A DNA stretch of 64,000 bases from Dallia pectoralis (Eukaryota > Chordata > Actinopteri > Esociformes > Umbridae): positions 6,438,882 through 6,502,881 of the forward strand of contig CM055753.1 of the NCBI GenBank assembly GCA_029465975.1. Reading direction: 5' to 3'. The notes beneath the pieces were generated by a model. That model was not told where the DNA came from. It ran no database searches and worked only from the letters and a program-made list of their open reading frames with translations. The position numbers and the translations under genes are program-made. Positions 39,201-48,800 of this stretch are shown here, in pieces (within the stretch, counting starts at the first letter, position 1; each line of letters begins with the position of its first letter).

Positions 39201-42200
39201 AAATAAAGAAATGTTAAATGAGTGTTTGTTACGTGTGTGGTGTGTTCGGAGCATTACATGTTCAGAGCATTACATGTTCAGAGCATTACATGTTCAGAGC
39301 ATTACATGTTCAGAGTATCACATGCTTGGAGTATTACTAGAGATAAGCACATCGAAATGTAAACATATAAACACAACACTAATGACAATAAATATCCTCT
39401 CCAATGTTGTGTCTGCTATCTCACACCGTCGAGGAGGACAGTCATAAAACACTTCCTGATAGAACGGTCACAGCATAATTCTGGGTAAAATGTCCCACAA
39501 CACCATAACAAAACAACAGCCCTGCAGGAAATGAGAGCCCTGGCTACGTTACAGACACCTCCAACCCCACGGTGATATAACCTGGTTCTCGGAAACACAA
39601 CAGAGGAGATAGAGGAACACGGCCCGTTTTGGTTTCCCCGATCTAGCCACAACCCTCCACCTCCAGGGTCTGTCGTCCATCCCATCCCTACCCTGAGGCC
39701 AGCCAGCTCCATACGCTCCCCTCACCCGACACACAGCCGTCTCCCAGATGCTGGAACAATGCAGCAGTGTGTCTGGCCCTGAGGTGTGGGAGGGCCGTGG
39801 GGCTCCAGGCTTCTCAACAATGCAAAAGGCTCCTCGTTGGGTTGCAGGATTCCTGGGAATAATTCTCTCTCTCTCCTCTCCCCTGACCTACACCCCGCCC
39901 CCAAAAGCCAATACACCATTTTACAGGGTGCAGTCTGTCTGTAGACAAGACGGGAGGTGCCCCCTCCTGGGGCAAAACCATTTGCTCCTCCCCAGCTCAG
40001 AGCTGGGCTGTAAAGAGACCCAGTGTACCAGGTCTGTACACCCCAAACCAGGCCCACAGACAATCAGCCACAGCTGGGTCTGTTCTGGGCAATTGCAATA
40101 GCAATGCTAATAGAGTTAGGTTAGCCAGGCAGCTGGGACATACTTTGGTCTGGTATTAAGAGAATTAAATGACATGCTGCCACAATGAAGTTCACACAGT
40201 CATAATATTAAACAGTAATATGCCACTATATGAGGGGGAAACACAGGGAAAACATTATCTGACCCCAAGTATGCCAGCTTTAATGTCCAAACCCAAGCTA
40301 GAGTCTGGCCAGCCCTAACCTCAAAATCCAAGCTAGAGTCTGACCAGCCCTAACCTCAAAACACATGCTAGAGTCTGGCCAGGCCTAACCTCAAAACACA
40401 TGCTAGAGTCTGGCCAGGCCTAACCTCAAAACACATGCTAGAGTCTGGCCAGGCCTAACCTCAAAACACATGACAGGTTCTGGCCAGTCCTAACCTCTAA
40501 ACCCAAGCTAGAGTCTGGCCAGTCCTAACCTCTAAACCCAAGCTAAAGTCTGGCCAGTCCTAACCTCTAAACCCAAGCTAGAGTCTGGCCAGTCCTAACC
40601 TCTAAACCCAAGCTAGAGTCTGGCCAGTCCTAAGCTCTAAACCCAAGCTAGAGTCTGGCCAGGCCTAACCTCTAAACCCATGCTAGGGATGGTTGCCAAC
40701 CAGCGAGGGTCGTCTTGTTGCTAGGGAGGACTAACTAGATCTCTAATCCCTCCTCCCACTGCTTTACTTGCCAATTACTCATGTCTACCGGTAAATGGAT
40801 CCCTTCACTATAACAAGTCATTCTGATTAGTGATTGTGAGTATCAGGTGGAAGGAACTAACTGAGGTGGTCAATGAAGAGGGATCCAGTCCTCTTTCATT
40901 TCACTCACAAATTAGAGTCAAATTATGGCTGCATGCTCCTAATTTTCCTGACAGCCTGAATCAAACTCAGGATAGGCTAGATGTCAATGTGTCAACTGGG
41001 ATGTGTAGTTTTTGCTTCTCTTTAACCCTGTGTAAAATCTCTGTAGACTATTTACTAAAGTAGTAACAACAACAACATTTAGAATTTCTGTAATTGCTTG
41101 GTAATTGTTGGGCAGTTTTTGTAAATACGCAAGGAATGCTTTATCTCTTTCGGCAAGAGCAATTTATTTACAGCGAGCCATACGCACACATCCTTTTCTG
41201 ATCAATTTTTGATAAGAAGCAGCATCGCTGATCTTGCAGGTGACATTTTTGGTTTCAGTCCTGCAGTATGTATGCCCTGAAAATACATGCTATATAATAA
41301 CATGATAATCAATAATCATACGGTAGCCTATCATCCATAGGGGAACACAGTCAGATGGCGCCATGACAACCTACTGCCAACACGCATACAAACCTAGTGT
41401 AACCTATTCAGAGAAAGTAATGCATGCGAGGCAGGAAGGGAGGGAGGGTACACACACGGGTAGTGGCTGTCAAGCAGCTGGGATTTGATTTACCTCCCCT
41501 GTCCAACCTAGCCTGTGACACACCATCTATGGATTTTGGGGAGTCATCTAGCACAATGACTCTAATTTATCTACCTAAAGGGAGGAGGGATGATATGCGC
41601 TAGAGGTCATTCTGTTGCCCACTGTGAGCGAGCGAAATCACATTGAAAGCAGCACAGAGGCAGGGGTTGGAGAGGCAGGGGTGCGGTTCCCCAAAGGCTG
41701 TTAGGGTCAAGCCCTTGCCATTGTGTGACCTCTAGCATGCAATCAACTAAGGTAGTTGCTGGGGGCAACAAAGGCGTTTGTTTAATGGTGACACAGCACA
41801 TTACTCTAACAGTGGATGACAAATATTAACGGCAGTTAGCCTAGTAATACGCACTGTCATGTAAAATAATAATATAAGCTAGCATGCCCCATACTTTTGC
41901 TGGAATAGCACGCTAATGAAATGGGAGTCACGGGCTGGAACTAGCCAGATTTGTTCAGCTAACTACTGACTGTGTGCGCTAATTGGATTGTGTCGTAATA
42001 ACACTGACATTAAACACATTCTAGTGACGTAACGAGACAATGACGTCCCAATTAAGCTTATTTCAATGACGCAACGTGTGCTTGTTTGTATTGACATGCG
42101 AGCAGCAGTTGTGTATCAAACATTAATACCGTGTGTTTTGAACTAGCAATATGACAGTATTATGCCAAGCTATCAGGCTAAGCTAAGCTAACCAGCTAGA

Positions 42201-43149
42201 TAGACTGCCAGGGAGTTAGCCAAGCTAGTACTGATAGTAAAACATAATACAACCAGCTAAATAGTTAGCAAACTAGTATATCTATGTCAGGTAGCAACTT
42301 GGTAACTGTCTCTGTATATCCATTTTCATTATTGGATACTTGTGTCGGACTTCCACCAGAATCAAAGCGAAATAAACAATATAAATAAGGCGGCTGCCAC
42401 TTTACCTGCTTGGTCGGGTCATTCCTCCCGTGCTCCGATGACAGGTGATGTCTCAGCAGCAGGGCCCGCTTGTAATTTCGACTGCCCCCGACCAGCTCGT
42501 CGTGGTGTTTAGTGGCAATGTCGTGACACCAGGAGCAGGACATGAGTCCTGTCTCCTGGGAGAATTTCAGCCACGGGAACTCCTGCAGCCACGATGCGTG
42601 GAATAACGAGTGTTTCTGGAGCAGCGTCTGCGGTTTCATCTCGACCCAGGGTTTCCTGGCGGCACCCGTTTCCTGCTCCCCGTCTCCCCCGCTCCCCGCT
42701 TTGCCTCCTCTGCCGTCCTCCGATCCCGTGCCACCACCACCGCCGCTGCCCAAACCAGTGCCGTCTCCGCTACTCAGGCCGTTGCCTCCCGTCCAGCTAC
42801 TCCCTTCCTTGGACTCGTCTTTTTCGTTAGTCACTGCCACCCCGCCGACGCGATTCTCCCCGTTCCCCGCTGCCCATTTACCCCCTTCCGGGTCCTCTTC
42901 CTCCTCAGCCTCTGGTTCCGTGCTGTCGCTGACGGACCCCGCACCTTCCATTCTCCCCTGCGATGGTCGTGTCGCTCCCGGATCTCTCTTCTCCTCGTCT
43001 TGATCCGGCCTGTTCCCGTTCAAATGTCGGTCTTGACAGGCCTGGGCCTCACAGCTGTTAACGTTGCCACCGCCGACACCACTGGAGCCGGTAACGGCTA
43101 ATCCACCTCCCCGGAACGCAAGCGACCTGCGGTTTCTCTCTCCGGACAT
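25940..43149 (-). CDS. zbtb10: zbtb10: BTB/POZ and C2H2 zinc-finger transcription factor, five coding exons
   Basis: Coding exons on the minus strand are 43149-42406, 36151-35086, 30347-30282, 27836-27661 and 26233-25940. They join in frame (phases 0, 1, 1, 0) with GT/AG at every junction and give 781 residues. Human ZBTB10, as I recall it, has about 870. Seen in order: an N-terminal RNRRSLAFRGGG motif; a low-complexity Gly/Glu region; a TTF/BED-like finger (C205, C208, H235, H240); a BTB domain at about 281-411; a linker with three SUMO-consensus lysines (417, 485, 546) and a basic RRKK patch near 558-561; two classical C2H2 fingers (638-658 and 666-686); a third Cys-rich motif; and an acidic tail. 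Known of the family: a nuclear repressor that competes for GC-rich Sp1-type promoters and is reported to bind telomere-variant repeats. Divergence from tpd52 matches human 8q21 and supports orthology. Confidence 0.93.
26879..27304. repeat. 15-bp C-rich/G-rich minisatellite in zbtb10 intron 4 (about 28 copies)
   Basis: The plus unit is TCGGCCCTTCCGCCC, with a central block of seven copies reading CCATCC instead of CCTTCC and one 10-bp truncated unit near 27,210. In the zbtb10 transcript it reads GGGCGGAAGGGCCGA, so runs of three Gs recur every few bases. The period is a multiple of three, so all frames stay open. Confidence 0.95.
27661..27836 (-). CDS. zbtb10: zbtb10 coding exon 4 (C2H2 fingers 1 and most of 2)
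   Basis: A 176-nt exon with acceptor TTTTCCCCTCAG followed by GCGAGTCG and donor TTCCCTG followed by GTAAGA, phase 0 out. It encodes ESSDTALNKLK, then finger 1 (C638, C641, H654, H658), the linker HSGVRSF, and finger 2 from C666/C669 to H682. The last His of finger 2 (H686) is on the next exon. Finger residues are near-identical to vertebrate ZBTB10 as recalled. A short (TG) run precedes the pyrimidine tract. Confidence 0.94.
28325..29895. repeat. 85/88-bp minisatellite in zbtb10 intron 3 (about 18 copies)
   Basis: The unit begins ACCAGTATAGGAGACAGGGC and includes CTACAGATGTATTGATTTGG and CACAGCTGAACACCAACACC. Units differ by a 3-bp GGT indel (GGTACC versus GGTGGTACC), GCTCTGG/GCCCTGG and CAGCTG/CATCTG. 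Units near 28,550-28,620 have internal deletions. Long open frames on both strands follow from this array and are not genes. Confidence 0.94.
30282..30347 (-). CDS. zbtb10: zbtb10 coding exon 3 (22-codon linker exon)
   Basis: A 66-nt exon, phase 1 in and phase 1 out, with acceptor CTCCTCACAG followed by AACTGGCC and donor GAATG followed by GTAAGA. It reads E-LANQIQYSLLQDSQRGESWEN-G. Human ZBTB10 has a WENGESS sequence at the same place just before the fingers, which supports both the exon and its phase. Skipping it would keep the reading frame, so it could be a cassette exon. The acceptor has a good polypyrimidine tract. Confidence 0.85.
32526..32705. repeat. 56-bp tandem triplication in zbtb10 intron 2
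   Basis: Three copies of a unit containing GTCTTTGGTTGCCAGGTTGG and ending ACAGCATATCGTG. The short open frame across it comes from the repeat. Confidence 0.85.
32895..33885. repeat. 58-bp minisatellite in zbtb10 intron 2 (about 17 copies)
   Basis: The unit contains GGTTCAGCAGAACATATAAT, then AACCCAGGCTAACTTAATG and TGTATATATTCATGTGA. Units alternate between GTGAATGG and GTGATTGG. Several units near 33,640-33,830 carry a diverged TTTAAATATCGATATAAATG segment. Confidence 0.92.
34197..35083 (-). repeat. 26-bp minisatellite at the zbtb10 exon 2 donor (about 34 copies)
   Basis: The plus-strand unit is CTACTGGGTGAGGTTATATACTGCAC, nearly perfect; one copy has an extra G near 34,550 and the copies nearest the exon carry ACGGCAC. 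The array lies in zbtb10 intron 2 and its last, diverged unit runs into the splice donor at 35085/35084. Confidence 0.95.
35086..36151 (-). CDS. zbtb10: zbtb10 coding exon 2 (BTB domain, SUMO-site linker, basic patch)
   Basis: The acceptor is CTCTACCAG followed by GAGCTGGAG, directly after a (GT)20 tract on the minus strand. The exon encodes residues 249-603 plus the first base of codon 604. The BTB domain runs from YCYQLLQEL to FIKDALNIS and includes LCDVNIVVSGEVFRAHKNIL and FLYSGNLLLTSQNAIEVM. A Ser-rich insert (about residues 335-346) lies inside it. Then come IKQE (K417), VKEEPSD (K485), VKRE (K546), a basic RRKKQTTRRFVYNI stretch and a Pro/Glu tail. The donor is AACGCAG followed by GTACTG, phase 1, and abuts a 26-bp minisatellite. 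The frame runs on into the repeat but ends there. Confidence 0.93.
36161..36200 (-). repeat. (GT)20 tract at the zbtb10 exon 2 acceptor
   Basis: A pure (AC)20 on plus reads (GT)20 in the zbtb10 pre-mRNA. Only nine nucleotides (CTCTACCAG) separate it from the exon, so the repeat takes the place of most of the polypyrimidine tract. Confidence 0.95.
37425..37908. repeat. 25-bp CpG-bearing minisatellite (about 16 copies, plus diverged leading units)
   Basis: The unit is CACTCCCCAATCACGCGTCCTCATC, near-perfect from 37,505. It is preceded by three related units with CACAATTATTCGTCATGCGT. Every unit carries ACGCGT, two CpGs. It lies in zbtb10 intron 1. Confidence 0.94.
39244..39325. repeat. 16-bp short tandem array (about 5 copies)
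   Basis: The unit is GCATTACATGTTCAGA, degrading at its right end. It lies in zbtb10 intron 1. Confidence 0.85.
40295..40690. repeat. 35-bp minisatellite in zbtb10 intron 1 (about 11 copies)
   Basis: The unit includes AACCCAAGCTAGAGTCTGGC and CAGTCCTAACCTCTA, with a variant subset reading AACACATGCTAG and CAGGCCTAACC. Variants cluster, which fits local duplication of blocks. Confidence 0.9.
42406..43149 (-). CDS. zbtb10: zbtb10 coding exon 1 (N-terminus and TTF/BED-like finger)
   Basis: The ATG at 43149-43147 (minus) has A at -3 and opens MSGERNRRSLAFRGGG, matching the ZBTB10 N-terminal motif. The exon encodes residues 1-248: a Gly-rich and Glu-rich disordered part, then SWLQEFPWLKF, the CSWC pair (C205/C208) and NYKRALLLRHHLSSEH (H235/H240), which together look like a TTF/BED-type zinc site. 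The exon ends AAGCAG followed by GTAAAG, phase 0. The frame stays open past the donor, but that extension loses homology, so the splice is preferred. The exon is CpG-rich. Confidence 0.92.
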
Positions 43150-43156
43150 TTTTCTT

Positions 43157-43178
43157 AATATATATATATATATATATA
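43157..43178. repeat. (TA)n in the zbtb10 5' leader or proximal promoter
   Basis: About 11 TA pairs sit a few bases upstream of the zbtb10 ATG. If transcription starts further upstream, the tract is in the 5' UTR. Confidence 0.85.
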
Positions 43179-45329
43179 ATCTACCACTTTCTTACTAATA
43201 TTTCGATTTATTTAACGAGTCTTGGTTACGGGTTAAAAATGAAATGTCTGTTGGTCGTTTTTTGCGCTTTGGCCTCCTGGTGAGAGTATGTAGGTTATGC
43301 GGAAATAAATAAAGCTTTTAAACGCATAATGAATTTCAGGGTTCTAGCTGCGTCCGCGCAGGCCCCGCAGAGGTCGAATGGCAACGACTTTCCCCCACAA
43401 TGCACCTCGACTAGAGAAAGGGGGGTGGGGGCTCATTTAAAGAAAGAAGGGGGTGCTGTTCACAGCGAGGGGTCTTTTGTGTAAGTGTTTGCACCCATTA
43501 TCCGCGTGTTTTTTCATCTCGGGTTGTGCTTGTAGATCATTGTAGACATTCGGACCTCCTGCCGGCGTGACAGTCTTTCCGTATTAACTGCATGACATAG
43601 ATCTGGTGCCCCCGCTGCCGTGTGTGTTTTGCATTAATTTATATGTATCGGTACAACAAGTGTGATCAAACCCAGCCCACAGTGTGTGGTGTCGAAATAG
43701 CTACACCGGTTGAATTATTAACATGTAATGGGTCTCTTCACATTCCCGACTTCTCCCACATTTCCATTTTGTTATTTCTTTAAATCTGTATATAAGCTAT
43801 ATCATGCATTTGTTTTAATCATAGCATTATAATAAAATATATAAAACATATATTTACTAAATATTTTGCTAAAATATAATTTGTGTTGAAAACATAGTAA
43901 TGTCAGAAATAATGTAATAGTACATTTATAACAATACAATTTAACCTATCTAAAATAAGTTCTTCTGATGTGCACGACAGAGTTAAACATGCTTGGAATT
44001 AGATTGGAATTAGATTTTATAGGAGAATAAAATAAATGAAGTCATAGTAACAACAACAAGTCTACAACATGTGACAGCTGGAGGGGCACATTTTACCCCA
44101 GCCCTAGTCAGTGCTAGTAGAAAAGGGATACATTATTATTGATTTTATTAATGTATGACTGATGTTTCTTACAATCATCTTTAAAGTGATACGGTTTTTG
44201 GAAAACATCCTCTAAAGATGGGCAGGGCTTCTAATGTTCCAATGTAAGTAGATGTCCGGTGCCTCAGTGGGGGGGGGGGTCATCTCCCTATAAACTAGAA
44301 GAAACAACCTGCCATTATGCAATCCAAGAAAGTGCAAAGAGAGTGGAAAGCAGAAACTAAATGTTCACAGTGTCAAAGATGGCAGATGCCTAAGATGATT
44401 GTGACACTGAGGAAAACAGTAATTATTAATTAGTCAGGGTCAAAGGGGAGATGGAATACCTGTCTGTCGTTTTTTTACATAATGTCAGAGGAATTAAATT
44501 GCTCCTGATGAGCGGAGAGAGAAAGGGAAGATTAAGATGAGAAGCAGCCATTAGTTAGTGATGAGTTGGTGAGAGAAGTGAGGAATGGGAGAAACACAAA
44601 ATAAATTCGGGAGAAGAGAATGAGGGGATTCAATTTAGGGGATATGTTATGAAAAGGAGAGACCAATGCTATTCTAACCAACGACAATGGCCAGCCCATG
44701 GCAGCTTGCTCCTGCTACTTTGGTCCAGCAGGTGGAGACCTTTCGCGATGTAGGACGATTCTAACAGAGCTCTGTTAAGTAGTGACTGCTGTTGTTTGCC
44801 TGGTGTTCAGTGTCCTGTTTCAAAGTCAGTTAATTACGGATCAGGGCATGGCGTGTGTACAGTTCTGGTAATGGCATGGGTATATAAAGCTCTGTCAGGT
44901 GTAGATGGGGAAAGGGAGGCAGGTTAAAATATGCATGAAAACAAAACCAATGTTTCTACAACTAAATTATGCTTGTTGTACTATGACACTATTATAGTGC
45001 GGACATTAAAAAAACATGTCTATTGATAAATCGGTATCTACATGGAATATACTATAATGTTGAAATACACTTGCATGTGTATTGAATCTTTTAAGATATT
45101 GTAGGCCTACAGCACAAACAAAAAAATAACATGTGGTAAAGCCTTTTAGGATTCCACTTTGCTCATAAAGGAGGTATCATTGCAGATTCTCTATAATTAT
45201 CCCTTCAACCACCAATATCTTTCCATCTTTCAGCTAAGAAACAAATTCCAGGGTCAGGAGTGAACATGTAAATAAAGGCCTGAGGGTAGTCTAGCTTTTA
45301 CTTTGATTATTTTCAGGCAATAAATTTTT

Positions 45330-45500
45330 TGTTTAGTTTAGTTAAAATCAATAACCCCAATCAATCAATGAAATACATTCTATAAAGCCCTTTTTACAAC
45401 AAAGTTGTCACACAGTCCTTTTACAAACAGTCAAACACCCAGCCTGAACCCTGACAGAGCACGCATCAACAACAAGGCTTAATGGTGGCTGGTGTGTCAT
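45330..45500. mobile_element. dispersed teleost repeat fragment (SINE-like tail)
   Basis: It contains ATCAATCAATGAAATACATT, TATAAAGCCCTTTTTACAAC and CACCCAGCCTGAACCC. These resemble a repeat I recall from many fish genomes. The ends are not clear, no target-site duplication was found, and family assignment is from memory. Confidence 0.5.
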
Positions 45501-45661
45501 AATCAATAGACTCTTTGATATAGGGAAAAATCGACTTATATCAAATATTAAGGTAAAACATGACATTCAAAGTAAATCTCAAAACTAACAGTCCATATGT
45601 TCAGCAAAAAACACACACGTGTCTGACTTTGTTTACATTTCTGAGTTTTCTTTCTGCGGCG

Positions 45662-45669
45662 TGACGTCA
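45662..45669. promoter_or_regulatory. full palindromic CRE (TGACGTCA) upstream of tpd52
   Basis: TGACGTCA lies 135 bp upstream of the tpd52 start in the CpG-richer block. This is the perfect CREB/ATF consensus. Function is inferred from position. Confidence 0.6.
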
Positions 45670-45785
45670 TGGAGGACCCGGGACCCCACCCCTATTGCGC
45701 GAGCTGTCTAGCAGCAGCAGCAGCATGTGCGCGCACTGGAAGTGAGGAAACTGCAAGCTGTTGGGTCACATCATTTATCCAGTAA
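45669..45785 (+). other. possible uORF in the tpd52 5' leader (38 codons)
   Basis: ATG at 45669 (G at -3, G at +4) stays open through a GCA run coding for alanine and stops at TAA 45783-45785, 18 nt before the tpd52 start. A second, six-codon uORF begins at 45725. Both matter only if transcription starts upstream of them. Confidence 0.35.
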
Positions 45786-45803
45786 CAACAACACATTGTG
45801 AGG

Positions 45804-45822
45804 ATGGCAGAAGCATATCAAG
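45804..45822 (+). CDS. tpd52: tpd52 first exon 1a (short isoform), MAEAYQ
   Basis: ATG with A at -3 and G at +4, then six codons and one base before GTAATT. The splice to 58823 gives MAEAYQG-AARADSVPEVGEDA. The human short form has the same plan (MDRGEQG, then a TDPVPEEGEDV-like stretch), with the same length and split Gly codon. Too short to detect without that match. Confidence 0.75.
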
Positions 45823-48800
45823 GTAATTTATCGGCTATATCAGGCAGACGTACAGTAATAACACTGACATGCTTTTAAAACACTGCTAAGATATTTTCGG
45901 ACACAAGTTTGCGAACTAGCAGTCAGGCTAGCGAACCACAGCATATGCTAGCTAACCAACGAACATAAGCTTTATTTTTGTAATGTTTGTTATACCCGTA
46001 AAGATAACCTGCAAGATAACCTTCAGTCAATGCAAGTTAAACTTATTGTGTATTGTAGAATGTGGTATATTAAAGAAGAAGAGTATGGAAGAACAAAACA
46101 ATACAAAGAAGGAAGTTTCAGACTTGTCCCCGACTACTTGTTGAACGCGTTTGAAACTTTGAATTCAAGAAGGTTTAAACTTTTCTAAATAGTTGTATTT
46201 TTAATTTACAGAAATACATTTACGCCCTTTTCTATGCCAGACAAGTGGGTTGAAAATAAGCTTTACCGTATGTTGGCCCTTGAAACGCCCACATACGCCA
46301 CACCTCTGGTTAGATGTGTCACACATGCTAGATTGTTCTGGAAATTTAGATTTTTATTTTATCCCTTTGATTACTTTTAACCACATCACCTTTGTGCTTG
46401 TTAAAGATTTCTTTGATTGTACAATTCGTCTGGTGTAATGTGTACAAGGTCTTCAATGTCATAACGAAATTGTTACATGTTGAATTTACATGTATGTCAC
46501 TGCCTGGTTATTAGACTGAAATGTTCTTCTGGATCTTGATGCATTTCATTTGCACCGTTGTTGTGTTAATCATGTGTTGTTTACAGGACATTTTTGGTTG
46601 TCTAACATAACCTATTTTGGCTTAAATTCCATCTCTGAAATAAGGAAAACACTTCATGTCTCTACAGGTTTAGCTTTGTGTTACGCCCCTAAATAGGCTA
46701 GGTTACACCTTGCGAAATTGCAATCCAGGTGGTAGGCCATTCTGCTTCTGCTCTCTTGCAATCCCTCCTCTTGCACTGCCTCTTTCCTCTCTCCTGTCGA
46801 GAGGCCATCTGCTCGTTGCCTAAATCTCCCTCGCCTCCCTGCCAGTCTGCCAACTTACCTTTCACATCTCACTGCAGCTGGTATGCAGGCCTGTGTGACC
46901 TGTGTGTTGTTCAAACAGCAGAATACAGTAGGATTCGAGAGACACTATCTGGTTTGTGTGCTCTGCATGATGGTCTGGCAGATTGAAAGACCTATGCGAC
47001 CTGTTTGGCATGTATTTGATCTGAAATATTAGTATGCCGAGCAATTTCCTCAAAGTCCTCTGCTTCATGTGTAATGTGTCGGAATGCTCAGAAACCTGTA
47101 GCTGGAACGGCAATATTGCTGTTGTTTTCACCAACAGCAGAGCTCATATTTAATGTCCTTCAAAAAGCAGCTTTATTGAAATGTCACTAATTATCAGATC
47201 AAATGCACTGGAAATATTAATAGGCTGCTTTAAGTCTATATATGAAGCGGCTTTGTTTCTATGAGTTCTCTAGTCCAGTGGTTTATTAACCTCTCCACGA
47301 GGAACCCCATCCGGTTCGGGAATTTGAATCACTCCTGAGCAAGCACACCTGATTCAACTTGTCTTATATTCAAACCCTTGATTAGTGAGTCTGCTGTGCT
47401 AGTTCAGGGCTACAGCGAACATATGGAATGTTACCACAGGAGAGGTTTTAGAAACCACTGCTCTAATCCTCCTGTTTGTTCTTGTTACTGTCCTGGTAAC
47501 AGTGTGTTGTTTATTTTGTCTTCTGCCTGTTGATCTAGATCTATAGCCTAATTAATTAAATCATTTTCGTACATTAGGCCTAAGTCTTATGACGTTATAA
47601 AGGCACATTTTTGAACGCACCCGACTATAAATATAAAGTGCTGTCTCTGTCGTAAACATTCCAACATGCTAACATTTTTTTCACTGTTTGAGCAACAGTT
47701 CAAGGCCTTTATTTTGTGCTTGGCTGTTGTCACTGAGAAGAGTAACCTAGCGAATAGAACGGCCAATGCAATGAGAAGCTTGACCGTATGTGCGTAAGTG
47801 CCCATCAAGCCCATTCAATTTGTGGGAGGGGCTTCAGGAAACATGGGGGGAAATCTCTTCTGATTACATGAAGGTATTCACAACTAGAATGCCAAAGGCT
47901 GGTAGTGCTGCAAATGGAGGATTCTTTGACACTAGGGATGCACCGAATATTCGGCCACCGAAAATTTTCGGCCGAAAATGGCCCAAAAGGGCATTTTCGG
48001 TTTTCGGCCGAAACACTTTTATCACCGAAACAATACGGCCGAAATATGTTGTGATCTATTCGGATCCTCTGCACTTCATCGCGACTGTACTTGATCCGCG
48101 TTATAAAGACCATTACTTGGATGCAGAAATAAAGCAGCGCGCACGAGAAATGATCCAGGCGGCGATGGATGCGGAGAACCCGCGTGGAGACGGAGCAATA
48201 GCGCACCGAGCAGCAGGGCACGGAGCAGTAGGGCACGGAGCAGCAGCGCACGGAGCAGCAGCGCACGGAGCAGCCTGCGCACGGAGATCAGAGCGCAGAA
48301 AAAAAGACTTGTCTCTGCACTAGATGAGGGGCATGCACCCTCGTTGTCTGATATGTTCAGTGAAATCCTGCCAGAAAATGCCTCACATGGGCGTAGGTTT
48401 AGGGGGGGGACGCTGGGGACATGTCCCCAACAACATTTTAACATGACTAAATTGTCCCCACTAATATTTTAGCGAACTCCGTTATGAGTTTGTGAAGCGA
48501 TTTGGGTCAATTCCGACCGCAGCGCCAGGAGGACGGTACTAGAAACGCCGTAATTTGATTGGCTAAAAAACCTAGGGGAGGGGAGTTATCTGACACGCTA
48601 TAAGTACACAGGAGAGTGACTGAAGACAACGGTAAAGTTACCAGTGCTTTCTGTTAATACATACCCCATATGTTAGAATCTTGCAGTCACAATAAACAGT
48701 GGAAATGTTTCCTGTGTATATTTTGCTTATGTAATGTGGCCTATTTGGGATATCCCATTAGTAGGGGCGGAGTAGTGGCACCACCAGGGTCGCTACAATA

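Larger units (their letters stand above)
36202..42405 (-). other. zbtb10: zbtb10 intron 1
   Basis: About 6.2 kb between coding exons 1 and 2. It holds three small tandem arrays (37.4-37.9, 39.24-39.32 and 40.3-40.7 kb) and short CA runs; otherwise nothing identifiable. I see no coding signal. Confidence 0.8.
43150..45803. promoter_or_regulatory. shared divergent 5' region of zbtb10 and tpd52
   Basis: The 2.65 kb between the two start codons. The parts near each gene are GC/CpG-richer (about 43,350-43,640 and 45,650-45,760); the middle is AT-rich with one dispersed-repeat fragment at 45.33-45.50 kb. No coding signal. Both promoters must lie here or in exon 1; start sites are not visible. Confidence 0.65.

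Noticed and set aside
42542..43101. Plus-strand frames of 78-163 codons opposite zbtb10 exon 1
   Set aside because: Antisense shadows of the real exon; no homology.
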